Positions 43,683 to 52,553 of a stretch of 60,281 nt of DNA are shown here, piece after piece; position 1 is the first letter of the stretch; every line of letters starts with the position of its first letter. Below the pieces are notes generated by a model. It was not told the DNA's origin. It was given only the letters and a program-made list of their open reading frames with translations, and ran no database searches. Source of the DNA: Desulfobulbaceae bacterium. GTDB taxonomy: Bacteria; Desulfobacterota; Desulfobulbia; Desulfobulbales; Desulfobulbaceae. The stretch covers positions 1 through 60,281 of the forward strand of contig JAMJFO010000015.1 of NCBI GenBank assembly GCA_023544645.1, given 5' to 3'. The position numbers and the translations under genes were made by a program.

Positions 43683-45477
43683 GTTCTCCATCTGGTATTT
43701 TATCGTCGGCATCTGGCTGGTCCTGATCATGCAGAATTATCTGGCCAGCTCCATGGCGGTCAGGACCATCCCCTACAGCGAATTTGTCGGCTATCTCGAA
43801 CAGGGGAAGGTCGCCGAGGTTGCTATTTCAGCCAACGAGATCCAGGGACGCCTGCAGCCGGAAAAAGAGGGTGACCGGCCCCAATATTTTAAAACCGTCC
43901 GGGTCGAGCCTGATATATCTGAGATGCTCAACTCCTACAATATACAATATTCAGGCACCATAGAATCCACCCTGATCCGGGACCTGATATCCTGGCTGCT
44001 GCCGGTCTTCCTCTTTCTCGGGGTCTGGTTCTTCCTGATGAAAAAAATGATGCCCCAACAGCAGGGCTTCATGGCCCTGGGCAAAAGCAAAGCCAAGATC
44101 TACAAGCAGGAGGACACCGGCATCACCTTCCAGGACGTTGCCGGTGTTGAAGAAGCCCAAGCCGAACTGGAGGAGATCATTGATTTTCTGAAAAATCCGG
44201 ACAAGTTTGCCGAGTTCGGCGGCAAAATGCCCAAGGGGCTGCTGCTGGTCGGTCCGCCCGGGACCGGCAAAACCCTCCTGGCCAAAGCCGTTGCCGGAGA
44301 AAGCAATGTGCCCTTTTTCAGCATCAGCGGATCGGAATTCGTGGAAATGTTTGTCGGCCTCGGCGCAGCCAGGGTGCGTGACCTGTTTGAAGAAGCCAAG
44401 AAAAATTCACCCTGCATTATTTTTATCGACGAGCTGGACGCGCTGGGCAAGGCAAGAGGAGTGGGCGGATACGGCGGCCATGATGAGCGGGAGCAGACCC
44501 TGAACCAGCTGCTGGTGGAGCTCGACGGCTTTGATGCCAATATCGGCGTCATTCTTCTGGCCGCAACCAACCGACCGGAGGTTCTTGATCCCGCACTGCT
44601 GCGGCCTGGACGTTTCGACCGGCAGGTACTGGTCGACCGGCCGGACAAGGACGGCCGCAAAAAAATAATTGAACTGCACCTGCAGAAAGTCAAGCGGGTG
44701 GGAGACCTGGACATTGACCGTCTGGCGTCAATGACCGCCGGCATGGTGGGAGCTGATCTTGCCAACCTGGTGAATGAGGCAACCCTCCTTGCGGTCCGGG
44801 CCCAGAAGGACAAAGTTGAAATGGCCCAGTTCGAGGAGGCAGTGGAACGAATTGTTGCCGGCCTGGAAAAAAAGAACCGACTGATCAACCCCAAAGAGCG
44901 GAAAATTGTTGCCTATCACGAACTCGGCCATGCCATCGTTTCCATGTCTCTGCCGGATACTGATCCAGTCCAGAAAATCACCATCGTCCCGCGGGGCATA
45001 GCCGCCCTTGGCTATACCATGCAGCTGCCGACCGAAGACCGCTTCCTGATGAGCAGAACCGAACTGCTCAACAAGATCGCCACTCTGCTGGGCGGAAGGG
45101 CTGCGGAACAGACCATATTTGAAGAGATTTCCACCGGGGCGCATAATGATCTTGCCAAGGCAACCGACATTGCCAGATCCATGGTCATTGAATACGGCAT
45201 GAGTGAATCCCTTGGCCAGGTGTATCTCAAAGGTGATGCCAAGGGCCAGTTTCTCCAGCCCGGACTGGCAAGCCGCAGTGAGCACAGTGACGAAACCTCC
45301 CGGATGATCGACCAGGAGGTCCGACGGATAATCGACGAACAGTACAAGGTAGCCCTGATAATCATCCAGGAGCAGCGCAACACCATTGAAAAGGCGGTCA
45401 AAGTCCTTCTTGACCGGGAAAAAATCACTGGAGAGGAACTGCGTGAAATCATGAATGATAGCGAAAAATCGGGCTGA
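43657..45477 (+). CDS. ftsH: ATP-dependent zinc metalloprotease FtsH
   Basis: 606 aa. N-terminal helix (about 10-28), a small periplasmic domain, a second helix (about 106-126), then the AAA+ domain with Walker [18 protein letters not shown], Walker [12 protein letters not shown] and SRH arginines ([20 protein letters not shown]), and the M41 protease domain with zinc motif HELGH (usual FtsH HEAGH). The Leu in place of Ala is uncommon but keeps HExxH. Start at 43657 or ATG 43666, both inside the end of the yihY gene, so translation may be coupled. Membrane quality-control protease. Confidence 0.95.
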   Translation: MKPMKKHHKFSIWYFIVGIWLVLIMQNYLASSMAVRTIPYSEFVGYLEQGKVAEVAISANEIQGRLQPEKEGDRPQYFKTVRVEPDISEMLNSYNIQYSGTIESTLIRDLISWLLPVFLFLGVWFFLMKKMMPQQQGFMALGKSKAKIYKQEDTGITFQDVAGVEEAQAELEEIIDFLKNPDKFAEFGGKMPKGLLLVGPPGTGKTLLAKAVAGESNVPFFSISGSEFVEMFVGLGAARVRDLFEEAKKNSPCIIFIDELDALGKARGVGGYGGHDEREQTLNQLLVELDGFDANIGVILLAATNRPEVLDPALLRPGRFDRQVLVDRPDKDGRKKIIELHLQKVKRVGDLDIDRLASMTAGMVGADLANLVNEATLLAVRAQKDKVEMAQFEEAVERIVAGLEKKNRLINPKERKIVAYHELGHAIVSMSLPDTDPVQKITIVPRGIAALGYTMQLPTEDRFLMSRTELLNKIATLLGGRAAEQTIFEEISTGAHNDLAKATDIARSMVIEYGMSESLGQVYLKGDAKGQFLQPGLASRSEHSDETSRMIDQEVRRIIDEQYKVALIIIQEQRNTIEKAVKVLLDREKITGEELREIMNDSEKSG

Positions 45478-45510
45478 CCATGCCCGGCATGAACCTTTCT
45501 TTTTTTACTG

Positions 45511-45516
45511 TATAAT
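45511..45516 (+). promoter_or_regulatory. TATAAT box upstream of the TPR gene
   Basis: Perfect -10 hexamer in the 101-bp gap after ftsH. A matching -35 at 17 bp is poor (CATGAA), so it may need an activator. Confidence 0.35.
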
Positions 45517-45578
45517 GTGGATTACATATGGTAATTTTACCTCAATATTTCTTCACCCGTATGTAAACAGGATCTGTC

Positions 45579-46994
45579 TTGGACGAAAAAGCCGAAAAGT
45601 ATAACATTCAGGGGTTGCATCTCGTTAACACCGGACGCCTTACAGAGGCCATAAAACTCTTTTCCAAGGCCATCAATGTGGATCCTGATTTTGCCGATGC
45701 CTATCACAACCGCGGCGAAACATATCTGCTGCTTAACCGCTACGTCGAGGGCAACACGGATATCCAGAAAGCAAAAGGACTGCGTTCCGGAAAATTCAGA
45801 ACCAGAAAACGGGAAAAAACCGCCAGGCTGAATATGCAGGAGGTTGACAGCATTTACGACACTGTTTTTCCGGTCGGAACCAGGGACAATGACAGCGAGC
45901 CCCTGGAGTTTGATGACAGTTTCTACGACTATGTTTTCTCGGACGATGCCATTGAATCCGGTGAGGCGTGGGACGGAATTGCCCAGCCGGTCACTGAACC
46001 CGATGCCTTTCCGGCAATCCTGGAGTTCATCGGCGGCAAACGCATTGAAGTGGCGGGAGCCATCCCCTTCAGGCCCACCAACAACGATATATCATTGATC
46101 CGGCAAGACGGCCATGTTGAGAGGGTGATCCCCCTGGAGCATCTCGGGTGCGTCAGGATGGCCGGAATACCTGCGGAATTTGCCAGGAATAAAAATGCGG
46201 CCTGCCATGTTGAGGTCATCGAAACCGTTGACGGTAATCTTTACCATGAGGCCATACACCCGCAACAGGATCTGCCAGGCGTCCTTTTCGGTTTTTCAAC
46301 AAAAGAAGATTCCCGCTTCACCTACACCCTCATCCCGACAGGCAATATCAGGCAGCGCTGCCAGCAGCGCTTTCTCGGCGATATTCTCCTGGAGAAAAGA
46401 TTCATTGGCAATGACATTCTCAAGCACGCCCTGGACGAGCACCAGCAGACAAAAAGCATGAAACTCGGCAGGATCCTGGCCCAGAAGGCCCAGGTCCTTT
46501 ACTCCACCATTGAAGAGGAGCTGGCAAAAGCCAAACAGGGAAGCGCGGCGGGGCTCAAGACCGGGGAAATACTTCTCGCGTCCGGCCTGGTCAGTGAACA
46601 GCAGGTGCTTGAAGCCCTTGAAGACCAGGAAAACATGCAGAATATGAAAATCGGCCACTTCCTGATCGAAAAAGGGGTTATCCAGGAAAAGGAGGTGTAT
46701 ATCTCGCTGGCGGAAAAATTCAGGATCCCCTTCGTTGACCTGAGAACACAGAAAGTATCCAAAAAAATCTTAACTCTTCTTCCCAGGAAACTCGTCCTGC
46801 AAAACGAAATACTTCCCATCGCCCTGGACAACGGCAAGCTGACGGTGGCCGTCCTGCGACCCGATGTTTCATCCCTGGGCAAGACCGTTCTTAAAGAGGT
46901 CAAATGCCGGGAGGTGCAATTTGTCCTGACTCAGCCCACCCATCTGCGCAATATCATCAACCTGCTGTATAAAAAGATCGGGATGGGCCGCTGA
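45579..46994 (+). CDS. TPR protein with T2SS-E/MshEN-type C-terminal domains
   Basis: 471 aa from TTG 45579; no ATG or GTG lies upstream in frame, and AGGA sits about 8 nt before. Residues 1-75 form two TPR units (LHLVNTGRLTEAIKLFSKAINVDPDFADAYHNRGETYLLL). The middle (about 145-270) is a beta-rich DUF6982-like region. Residues 275-471 contain two segments like the MshEN/GspE N-terminal domain: LGRILAQKAQ, LKTGEILLASGLVSEQQVLEALEDQ, IGHFLIEKGV and KFRIPFVDLRTQ. No ATPase follows, so it cannot power secretion itself. In other proteins MshEN binds c-di-GMP, which is a possible role. Confidence 0.82.
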   Translation: MDEKAEKYNIQGLHLVNTGRLTEAIKLFSKAINVDPDFADAYHNRGETYLLLNRYVEGNTDIQKAKGLRSGKFRTRKREKTARLNMQEVDSIYDTVFPVGTRDNDSEPLEFDDSFYDYVFSDDAIESGEAWDGIAQPVTEPDAFPAILEFIGGKRIEVAGAIPFRPTNNDISLIRQDGHVERVIPLEHLGCVRMAGIPAEFARNKNAACHVEVIETVDGNLYHEAIHPQQDLPGVLFGFSTKEDSRFTYTLIPTGNIRQRCQQRFLGDILLEKRFIGNDILKHALDEHQQTKSMKLGRILAQKAQVLYSTIEEELAKAKQGSAAGLKTGEILLASGLVSEQQVLEALEDQENMQNMKIGHFLIEKGVIQEKEVYISLAEKFRIPFVDLRTQKVSKKILTLLPRKLVLQNEILPIALDNGKLTVAVLRPDVSSLGKTVLKEVKCREVQFVLTQPTHLRNIINLLYKKIGMGR

Positions 46995-47034
46995 ACCGAC
47001 GCCTTGACCGTTATCCACCCGGGATTATCGCCGG

Positions 47035-47895
47035 TCAGAGGAATTCCATCCAGTCCAGCCCTGCTATCACCGGATAAACCACCATGCCCAGTGCCAGCCA
47101 GAAAACAGTCTGCAGGCCATGATGAATATCGGCATTGAAAACCCGCTCAGGATACAGAAGCATCATCACCACACTGCATGCAGCCAATGGACCGATGGCA
47201 TAATATATCGCCCCATCCCCCCTATACTGGAACATGTATGCTATCTGCCAGACCACGGCAGCCAGCATGGCCGCAAACAAAAGAGCGCTTCCGGCAGACA
47301 CCCCTTTTTCCGGGCCATTTTTTTTCGCCGACTCCCGGGCGTCGAAACAGACAAGACCATGTCCGAGCATGGCGCCGCTCAAACCGGCCACAGAATTGAC
47401 AACCATATCGCGCCAGCCATAGTAGCGCAGCGAATGAAGCCCCTGCAGCATTTCATCATGGACCCCATACAACGCGGTTGCCAGCGCGGTAAAAAATGTC
47501 AGGGAAAGCCCGTCCAGCCGGTGGCTGAGCACATAACGGACCACAAACGACAGGATAATATACTCTGCCACATGGATCCGCTTAATGGGCACATGGGGGT
47601 CGGGAATGGCCAGGGCCAGGAAAGCGCCGACAATACCCAGACCGAAAAAAACGAAGTTGATCCGGTATCCCCTTTTTACCCGACGGATGAAGCGCAGGAA
47701 AACAGCAAGCAAAACGACCAGGGTCATGATAATGGGCAGCATTTTCGTCAGCTGCCCGGGCCCCAGCACCCTGCTCATCCAGGCCCAGAACTGGAACATA
47801 TTGACATATGCGACCACGAGAAAAAAACAGGCCCCATGCAGCAGAAGAAGATACATGCCGGAGTATTTTTTCCCTGAACTGATCCCTTTTGTCAT
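47035..47895 (-). CDS. VanZ-like family membrane protein
   Basis: About 286 aa from ATG 47895, with GGGGGAG 3 nt upstream; in-frame starts further up lack proper spacing. About eight hydrophobic segments. The segment KRIHVAEYIILSFVVRYVL and YGVHDEMLQGLHSLRYYGWRDMVVNSVAGLSGAMLG carries the conserved E..Q......R..D...N..G pattern of VanZ-like proteins. The exact function of the family outside glycopeptide resistance is unknown. It is downstream of mutL on the minus strand, 192 bp away. Confidence 0.82.
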   Translation of the reverse strand: MTKGISSGKKYSGMYLLLLHGACFFLVVAYVNMFQFWAWMSRVLGPGQLTKMLPIIMTLVVLLAVFLRFIRRVKRGYRINFVFFGLGIVGAFLALAIPDPHVPIKRIHVAEYIILSFVVRYVLSHRLDGLSLTFFTALATALYGVHDEMLQGLHSLRYYGWRDMVVNSVAGLSGAMLGHGLVCFDARESAKKNGPEKGVSAGSALLFAAMLAAVVWQIAYMFQYRGDGAIYYAIGPLAACSVVMMLLYPERVFNADIHHGLQTVFWLALGMVVYPVIAGLDWMEFL

Positions 47896-48036
47896 CAACT
47901 CCCCCTGATATCTTTTCATTGACCGTTTCTGCCGCAACCTCCTTTTCTCTGCGCTGTTTCAGGTCCATACTGCCGGCTGCACATCGACCACATGAAAGCG
48001 GCGGACAAGAGCAGCACGGCATCGCCGAAACAATAA

Positions 48037-48049
48037 TGGATCACCTCCT
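48037..48049 (-). other. Orphan perfect Shine-Dalgarno / 16S rRNA tail sequence
   Basis: AGGAGGTGATCCA on the minus strand, complement of TGGATCACCTCCT, which is the 3' end of bacterial 16S rRNA. It lies between the mutL stop and the VanZ gene. The nearest usable start is TTG 10 nt on, giving an 18-codon frame that ends at 47973; no protein family is recognised. Confidence 0.6.
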
Positions 48050-48087
48050 GTTTTTCAGCCGTAAATACTCACGGGGCAGAGCGGCGC

Positions 48088-49932
48088 TTATCCCCTTTTG
48101 AACCACTGTTCGATCTCCCGCCGGGCGAAAGTCTTGATCACCGGGCGGCCATGGGGGCAGTGGGAAAAAAACCCGGTACCGCGCATACCCGCCAGCAACT
48201 GTAATATTTCCTCCGGCGCCAGCCGGTTGCCTGCCTTAACGGCCGCTTTGCAGGCCATGGAGGCCAGCAGGGAATCGATGCCGCCGGCTATAACGCCACG
48301 GGCATCTCCGGCCGGGGCGGAACGGAGCCCTTCCAGGGTTTCATGCAGCAGCTCTGCCGTATCCACGTGACTGACCAGGGCGGGAACAGACTTGACCACC
48401 CAGGTGGCATCACCGAAATGTTCAACCTGGAAGCCCAGCAGGGCAAGATCATTGCTCCTGGATTCCGCGATCGCAGCCTGGCCGGATGAAAGTTCAACGG
48501 AAACGGGAAACATCAGATGCTGGCGGGGAATATTGCGCTGCCGATAATCCCGGCGCAGTTCCTCATAAATGACCCGTTCATGGGCGGCGTGCTGATCGAC
48601 GACAACCAGCTGATCGCCTTTTTCACAGAGCAGGTAGAGATTAAACAGCTGACCGACCAGGGTCAACCCGGTAAGGTCTTCGGCAGGCTCATCGGGATCT
48701 GCCGGCAAGGGACGCGGACTGTGTCCGGGTTGATCCGACCCAACCGCGGGTATCCGCTCAGCAGTCTGCATGCCCCGGCAACTCACCTCTTCCCAGGATG
48801 ATGCTGATCGCGACGGAGAAAACAGGGATGGGCCGGCAGATTTTTCCGACCGGGGAGCAGGAGGGCGGACCGGCTGCCGGATGGTTTCCGGACCAGTGCT
48901 CCGGTCTGGAACAGCAAAAACATCCGATCTGACCGAATCCTGATAGCGCCGGACCGATTCGTTCACGGCACCAGCGATGAACCGGTGCACCTCCTGGGAA
49001 TGCCGGAATCGAATCTCCTGCTTGGCCGGGTGCACATTGACATCCACCTGATCAGGGGGGATTTCCAGGAGCAGAACGCCTCCCGGCGCCTGCCCTTTCA
49101 TCAGGAAGCTGTGCAGTCCTTCAACAACCGCGTGCCGGATCATTCTATCCTGCACCGGCCGGCCATTAACGAGGATGCGCAGCCGGTTCCCCCGGGCCGC
49201 CGACGGTTCGGGCTGCTGCAGGAACCCGTGCAGCCTTGTACCATCTTCACCCGGATCGCCTGATTCAACCTGCAGCCAGTAATCACGACAGCGGAAAGTA
49301 TCGCAAAACCTTTCCTTCAGGGTTTTCCGGGCCGGAAGGTCCAGAACGGAGCGGCCCTCAACTTCAAGGGAAAAGGCGGTGTGCACATGGGCCAGCGACT
49401 GGTTGCGGATTGCTTCCTCGATATGGAACAGTTCTGTTCGGGCGGTTTTAAGAAATTTTTTCCGCGCCGGCACATTGCCGAACAGATTACGCACCTCGAC
49501 AATGGTTCCCTGGGCGCACCCGGCCTCATGCACCCCATGCAGCCTTCCGTAGCGCATCTCCGCCCTGGTGCCGGTCTCCCGGTCGGCCGGACGCGAGAGC
49601 AGAATCAGCCGCGAAACCGAACCGATGCTGGGCAGCGCCTCGCCGCGAAACCCGAGGGTTGCAATGGCGTCAAGCCGGCTGTTCTCAAACAATTTGCTCG
49701 TGGCATGGCGCTCAATGGAAAGCAGCACATCATCCCCATCCATCCCCTCCCCGTTGTCCACCACCCGGACAAGACGGGTGCCGCTGCCCTCAACCTGTAC
49801 GCTGACGCGGGTCGCGCCGGCATCAAGACTGTTCTCGAGGAGTTCCTTGACCACGGACGCCGGGCGCTCGACAACTTCACCGGCGGCGATCTGGTTGGCA
49901 AGATGATCAGAGAGAAGACGAATTTTTGACAC
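48088..49932 (-). CDS. mutL: DNA mismatch repair protein MutL
   Basis: 614 aa. The GHL ATPase N-terminus is intact: IAAGEVVERPASVVKELLENSLDAG, DNGEGM, TLGFRGEALPSIGSVS. The C-terminal endonuclease motif DQHAAHERVIYEE matches DQHAx2Ex4E, so this MutL should nick DNA as in bacteria without MutH. A Pro/Ser-rich linker (about 335-420) separates the halves. ATG 49932. Divergent from the PBP gene by 70 bp. Confidence 0.97.
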   Translation of the reverse strand: MSKIRLLSDHLANQIAAGEVVERPASVVKELLENSLDAGATRVSVQVEGSGTRLVRVVDNGEGMDGDDVLLSIERHATSKLFENSRLDAIATLGFRGEALPSIGSVSRLILLSRPADRETGTRAEMRYGRLHGVHEAGCAQGTIVEVRNLFGNVPARKKFLKTARTELFHIEEAIRNQSLAHVHTAFSLEVEGRSVLDLPARKTLKERFCDTFRCRDYWLQVESGDPGEDGTRLHGFLQQPEPSAARGNRLRILVNGRPVQDRMIRHAVVEGLHSFLMKGQAPGGVLLLEIPPDQVDVNVHPAKQEIRFRHSQEVHRFIAGAVNESVRRYQDSVRSDVFAVPDRSTGPETIRQPVRPPAPRSEKSAGPSLFSPSRSASSWEEVSCRGMQTAERIPAVGSDQPGHSPRPLPADPDEPAEDLTGLTLVGQLFNLYLLCEKGDQLVVVDQHAAHERVIYEELRRDYRQRNIPRQHLMFPVSVELSSGQAAIAESRSNDLALLGFQVEHFGDATWVVKSVPALVSHVDTAELLHETLEGLRSAPAGDARGVIAGGIDSLLASMACKAAVKAGNRLAPEEILQLLAGMRGTGFFSHCPHGRPVIKTFARREIEQWFKRG

Positions 49933-50002
49933 GATGAACCGGGATGAAATATTTATGGAGACAAAAAAATCATACCTTGATTATATTTGCAATATACAAT
50001 AA

Positions 50003-51904
50003 GTGACCCTCTATCGCATCCGTAATCCTCAAACTGAAACGGAATACCCCTTCGTGCCGCCCAGAAAAACCGCCAGCAAAAAAGCTCCGAAACGGCCGGT
50101 GCGCAAGCGCCCCATGGACCACAACCATATCATCCGCTTCCTGCTGATTATCGGCGGGATCATCACCCTGGGCATCGGCTCCGGCCTGGGCTGGTTTTTT
50201 TCCCTGGATATCCCGGACATCCGGTCGTTCGACGACTACCGGCCCCTGGTCACCACCACCGTGCTGGACCGCGACGGCAGGATGATCGACGCGATTTATG
50301 CGGAAAACCGGATCGTCCTGCGCTTTGATGAAATAAACCCGCTCATCCCCATGGCTTTCGTGGCCGCGGAAGACGGCCGCTATTGGGATCATGCCGGGCT
50401 GGATGTCTGGTCCGTTTTCCGGGCATTCATCAACAACCTCCGTTCCGGGCATCGCAGCCAGGGGGGCAGCACCATAACCCAGCAGGTGACCAGAGGGCTC
50501 ATGCTGTCCCGGGAGAAGACCTATTTCCGCAAGGTCAAGGAAGCAATCCTCGCCTACCGGCTGGACAAGATGCTGAGCAAGGAGGATATCCTCGCCATCT
50601 ATCTCAATGAAATATACCTCGGCGAAGGCGCCTACGGGGTGGAAGCAGCCGCCCGCACATATTTCGGCAAACAATCGAGCCGGCTCAACCTTGCCGAAAC
50701 AGCACTGCTGGCCGGCCTGCCCCAATCCCCCAGCCGCTACTCCCCGATCGCTCATTTCGACAAGGCCCAGGCCCGCCAGCGGTATGTCCTGAACCGCATG
50801 GCCGACGAGGATTACATAACACCGAAACAGGCAAGAGACGCCTACAACCTTGGCCTGCATTTCAACCAGCCCCGGGAAATGAAAAACCTGTACGGATATT
50901 TCACCGACCATATCCGGCAGGAACTGGAAAAACAGTTCGGCAGAAAAAAACTGCTGCGGGAGGGTCTTGTTGTTACCACCACCCTGGACAGCCGGCTCCA
51001 GGCCAAAGCGGTCGAGGCGGTCCGGCAGGGCATCCGCAATCTGGAAAAAAACAGCGGCACCCCACCCCCGCAGGCGGCGCTGGTGACGCTTGATGCCGCC
51101 ACCGGCCAAATCCTGGCCATGGTAGGCGGCGCGGACTACACCTCCAGTCCCTTTAACCGGGCATCTTCGGCAAAAAGACAGCCCGGCTCGGTCTTCAAGC
51201 CCCTCATATATGCCGCCGCTTTTGAGCAGGGCATCTCCGCCGGTCTGACCATCGACGACGCCCCCCTGACCATCCGCAATCCCGACGGCTCTTCCTGGTC
51301 GCCCCGCAACTGGAGCAACAAACACTATGGACCGACCACCCTGGAAGACGGCCTGGTTCACTCCCGCAACATTGTCGCCATCAAACTGTTGCAAAAAACC
51401 GGAACCAAACCTGTTCTCAAACTGGCCCGGGAGGCAGGCATCCGCTCTCCCCTCCAGCCGGAACTAACCCTGGCCCTGGGGGCATCCCCGGTATCCCTGC
51501 TGGAAATGACCGGCGCCTACACCATTTTCACCAACCAGGGCAAATTTGCCCGCCCCTCTGCCATAACCGGAGTCCGGGACCGCCGGGGAAAAACGTTATC
51601 GTGGTCCGGCTCCGCAATGAAGCGGGTGATAAGCCCGGATGCCGCCCACCGGGTTTCCTCCCTGCTGGGACAAGTCATCTCCAGGGGAACCGGCCAACAG
51701 GCCAGGGGCATCCCCGGCAGCGCCGGGAAAACCGGAACCACGGACAACAACCGGGATGGCTGGTTTATCGGATACAACCACCGCCTCCTCACCGGAGTGT
51801 GGGTAGGTCATGACCAGAACAACACCCTGGGACAGGGTGCAACCGGAGGCAGGATTGCCGCGCCCATCTGGCTCGATTTCATGCAGTCGACCTCCAGACA
51901 ATAG
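50003..51904 (+). CDS. Penicillin-binding protein 1A family (bifunctional)
   Basis: 633 aa from GTG 50003; an internal ATG at 50114 is possible, but the Lys/Arg-rich tail before the membrane helix (about 45-65) is normal for PBP1A. Glycosyltransferase 51 domain: VAAEDGRYWDHAGLD, GGSTITQQVTRGL and KVKEAILAYRLDKMLSKEDILAIYLNEIYLG. Transpeptidase domain: SVFK of QPGSVFKPL (catalytic Ser), SRN and KTGTT. It polymerises and cross-links peptidoglycan. Near mltD-like and murI genes but in its own transcription unit with ogt. Confidence 0.95.
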   Translation: MTLYRIRNPQTETEYPFVPPRKTASKKAPKRPVRKRPMDHNHIIRFLLIIGGIITLGIGSGLGWFFSLDIPDIRSFDDYRPLVTTTVLDRDGRMIDAIYAENRIVLRFDEINPLIPMAFVAAEDGRYWDHAGLDVWSVFRAFINNLRSGHRSQGGSTITQQVTRGLMLSREKTYFRKVKEAILAYRLDKMLSKEDILAIYLNEIYLGEGAYGVEAAARTYFGKQSSRLNLAETALLAGLPQSPSRYSPIAHFDKAQARQRYVLNRMADEDYITPKQARDAYNLGLHFNQPREMKNLYGYFTDHIRQELEKQFGRKKLLREGLVVTTTLDSRLQAKAVEAVRQGIRNLEKNSGTPPPQAALVTLDAATGQILAMVGGADYTSSPFNRASSAKRQPGSVFKPLIYAAAFEQGISAGLTIDDAPLTIRNPDGSSWSPRNWSNKHYGPTTLEDGLVHSRNIVAIKLLQKTGTKPVLKLAREAGIRSPLQPELTLALGASPVSLLEMTGAYTIFTNQGKFARPSAITGVRDRRGKTLSWSGSAMKRVISPDAAHRVSSLLGQVISRGTGQQARGIPGSAGKTGTTDNNRDGWFIGYNHRLLTGVWVGHDQNNTLGQGATGGRIAAPIWLDFMQSTSRQ

Positions 51905-51915
51905 GAGTATCACCC

Positions 51916-52404
51916 ATGCTCTATTCAACCATCATTACCACTCCCCTGGGGACCTTGCGGATCTCAGCCGATGAACAGGGGCTCGTCGAAATTATCCTGC
52001 CGGGCGACCATGCCGTAATTCCAGCAACAATGTCGTCGGCAGAATCACCAACCAATGCTTTTCTGGATCTGGCCGGACAACAGATCCGTGAATACTGCGC
52101 CGGAGAACGGAGAGAATTTGACCTCCCCCTCTCCATCACCGGCACCCGGTTCCAGCAGCAGGTGTGGGACATCATCCGCCGCGTTCCCTATGCCGGCACC
52201 ATGAGCTACGGAGAAATCGCCCGGCTGCTCGGAAATGTCGGCAAGGCAAGAGCCGTGGGGGGCGCGGCCCATGCCAACCCCCTGCCGCTGGTTATCCCCT
52301 GCCACCGGATCATCGGCGCCGACGGCAGCCTCACCGGTTTCGGCGGCGGCGTTGACCTGAAAAAAAGGCTGCTCGACCTGGAACAGCGATTTGCCGGAAA
52401 ATAA
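51916..52404 (+). CDS. ogt: Methylated-DNA--protein-cysteine methyltransferase
   Basis: 162 aa, 11 bp after the PBP gene, with TAGGAG 8 nt upstream. The active site PCHRII (Cys is the methyl acceptor) follows VGGAAHANPLPLVI; the DNA-binding helix VPYAGTMSYGEIARLLG is intact. It directly reverses O6-methylguanine. Ogt versus AdaB naming is by short length without the Ada N-terminal domain. Confidence 0.95.
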   Translation: MLYSTIITTPLGTLRISADEQGLVEIILPGDHAVIPATMSSAESPTNAFLDLAGQQIREYCAGERREFDLPLSITGTRFQQQVWDIIRRVPYAGTMSYGEIARLLGNVGKARAVGGAAHANPLPLVIPCHRIIGADGSLTGFGGGVDLKKRLLDLEQRFAGK

Positions 52405-52553
52405 CCGGACCCAAACCTCCGGCCCGGAAAGCGCGTCCCATCCTGTTGTTGACAAAGCAGGCGCACGGTTCTTATTGTCCTAACTGCTTTTGATAAGTAT
52501 TATGGATTGATGATCAGGAGAATCCCAACATTTGCCGATCCGGCAACCACACC

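Noticed and set aside
47582-48022. 146-codon minus-strand frame overlapping the VanZ-like gene
   Set aside because: It runs out of frame through the membrane protein, which has clear hydrophobic periodicity and a family motif.
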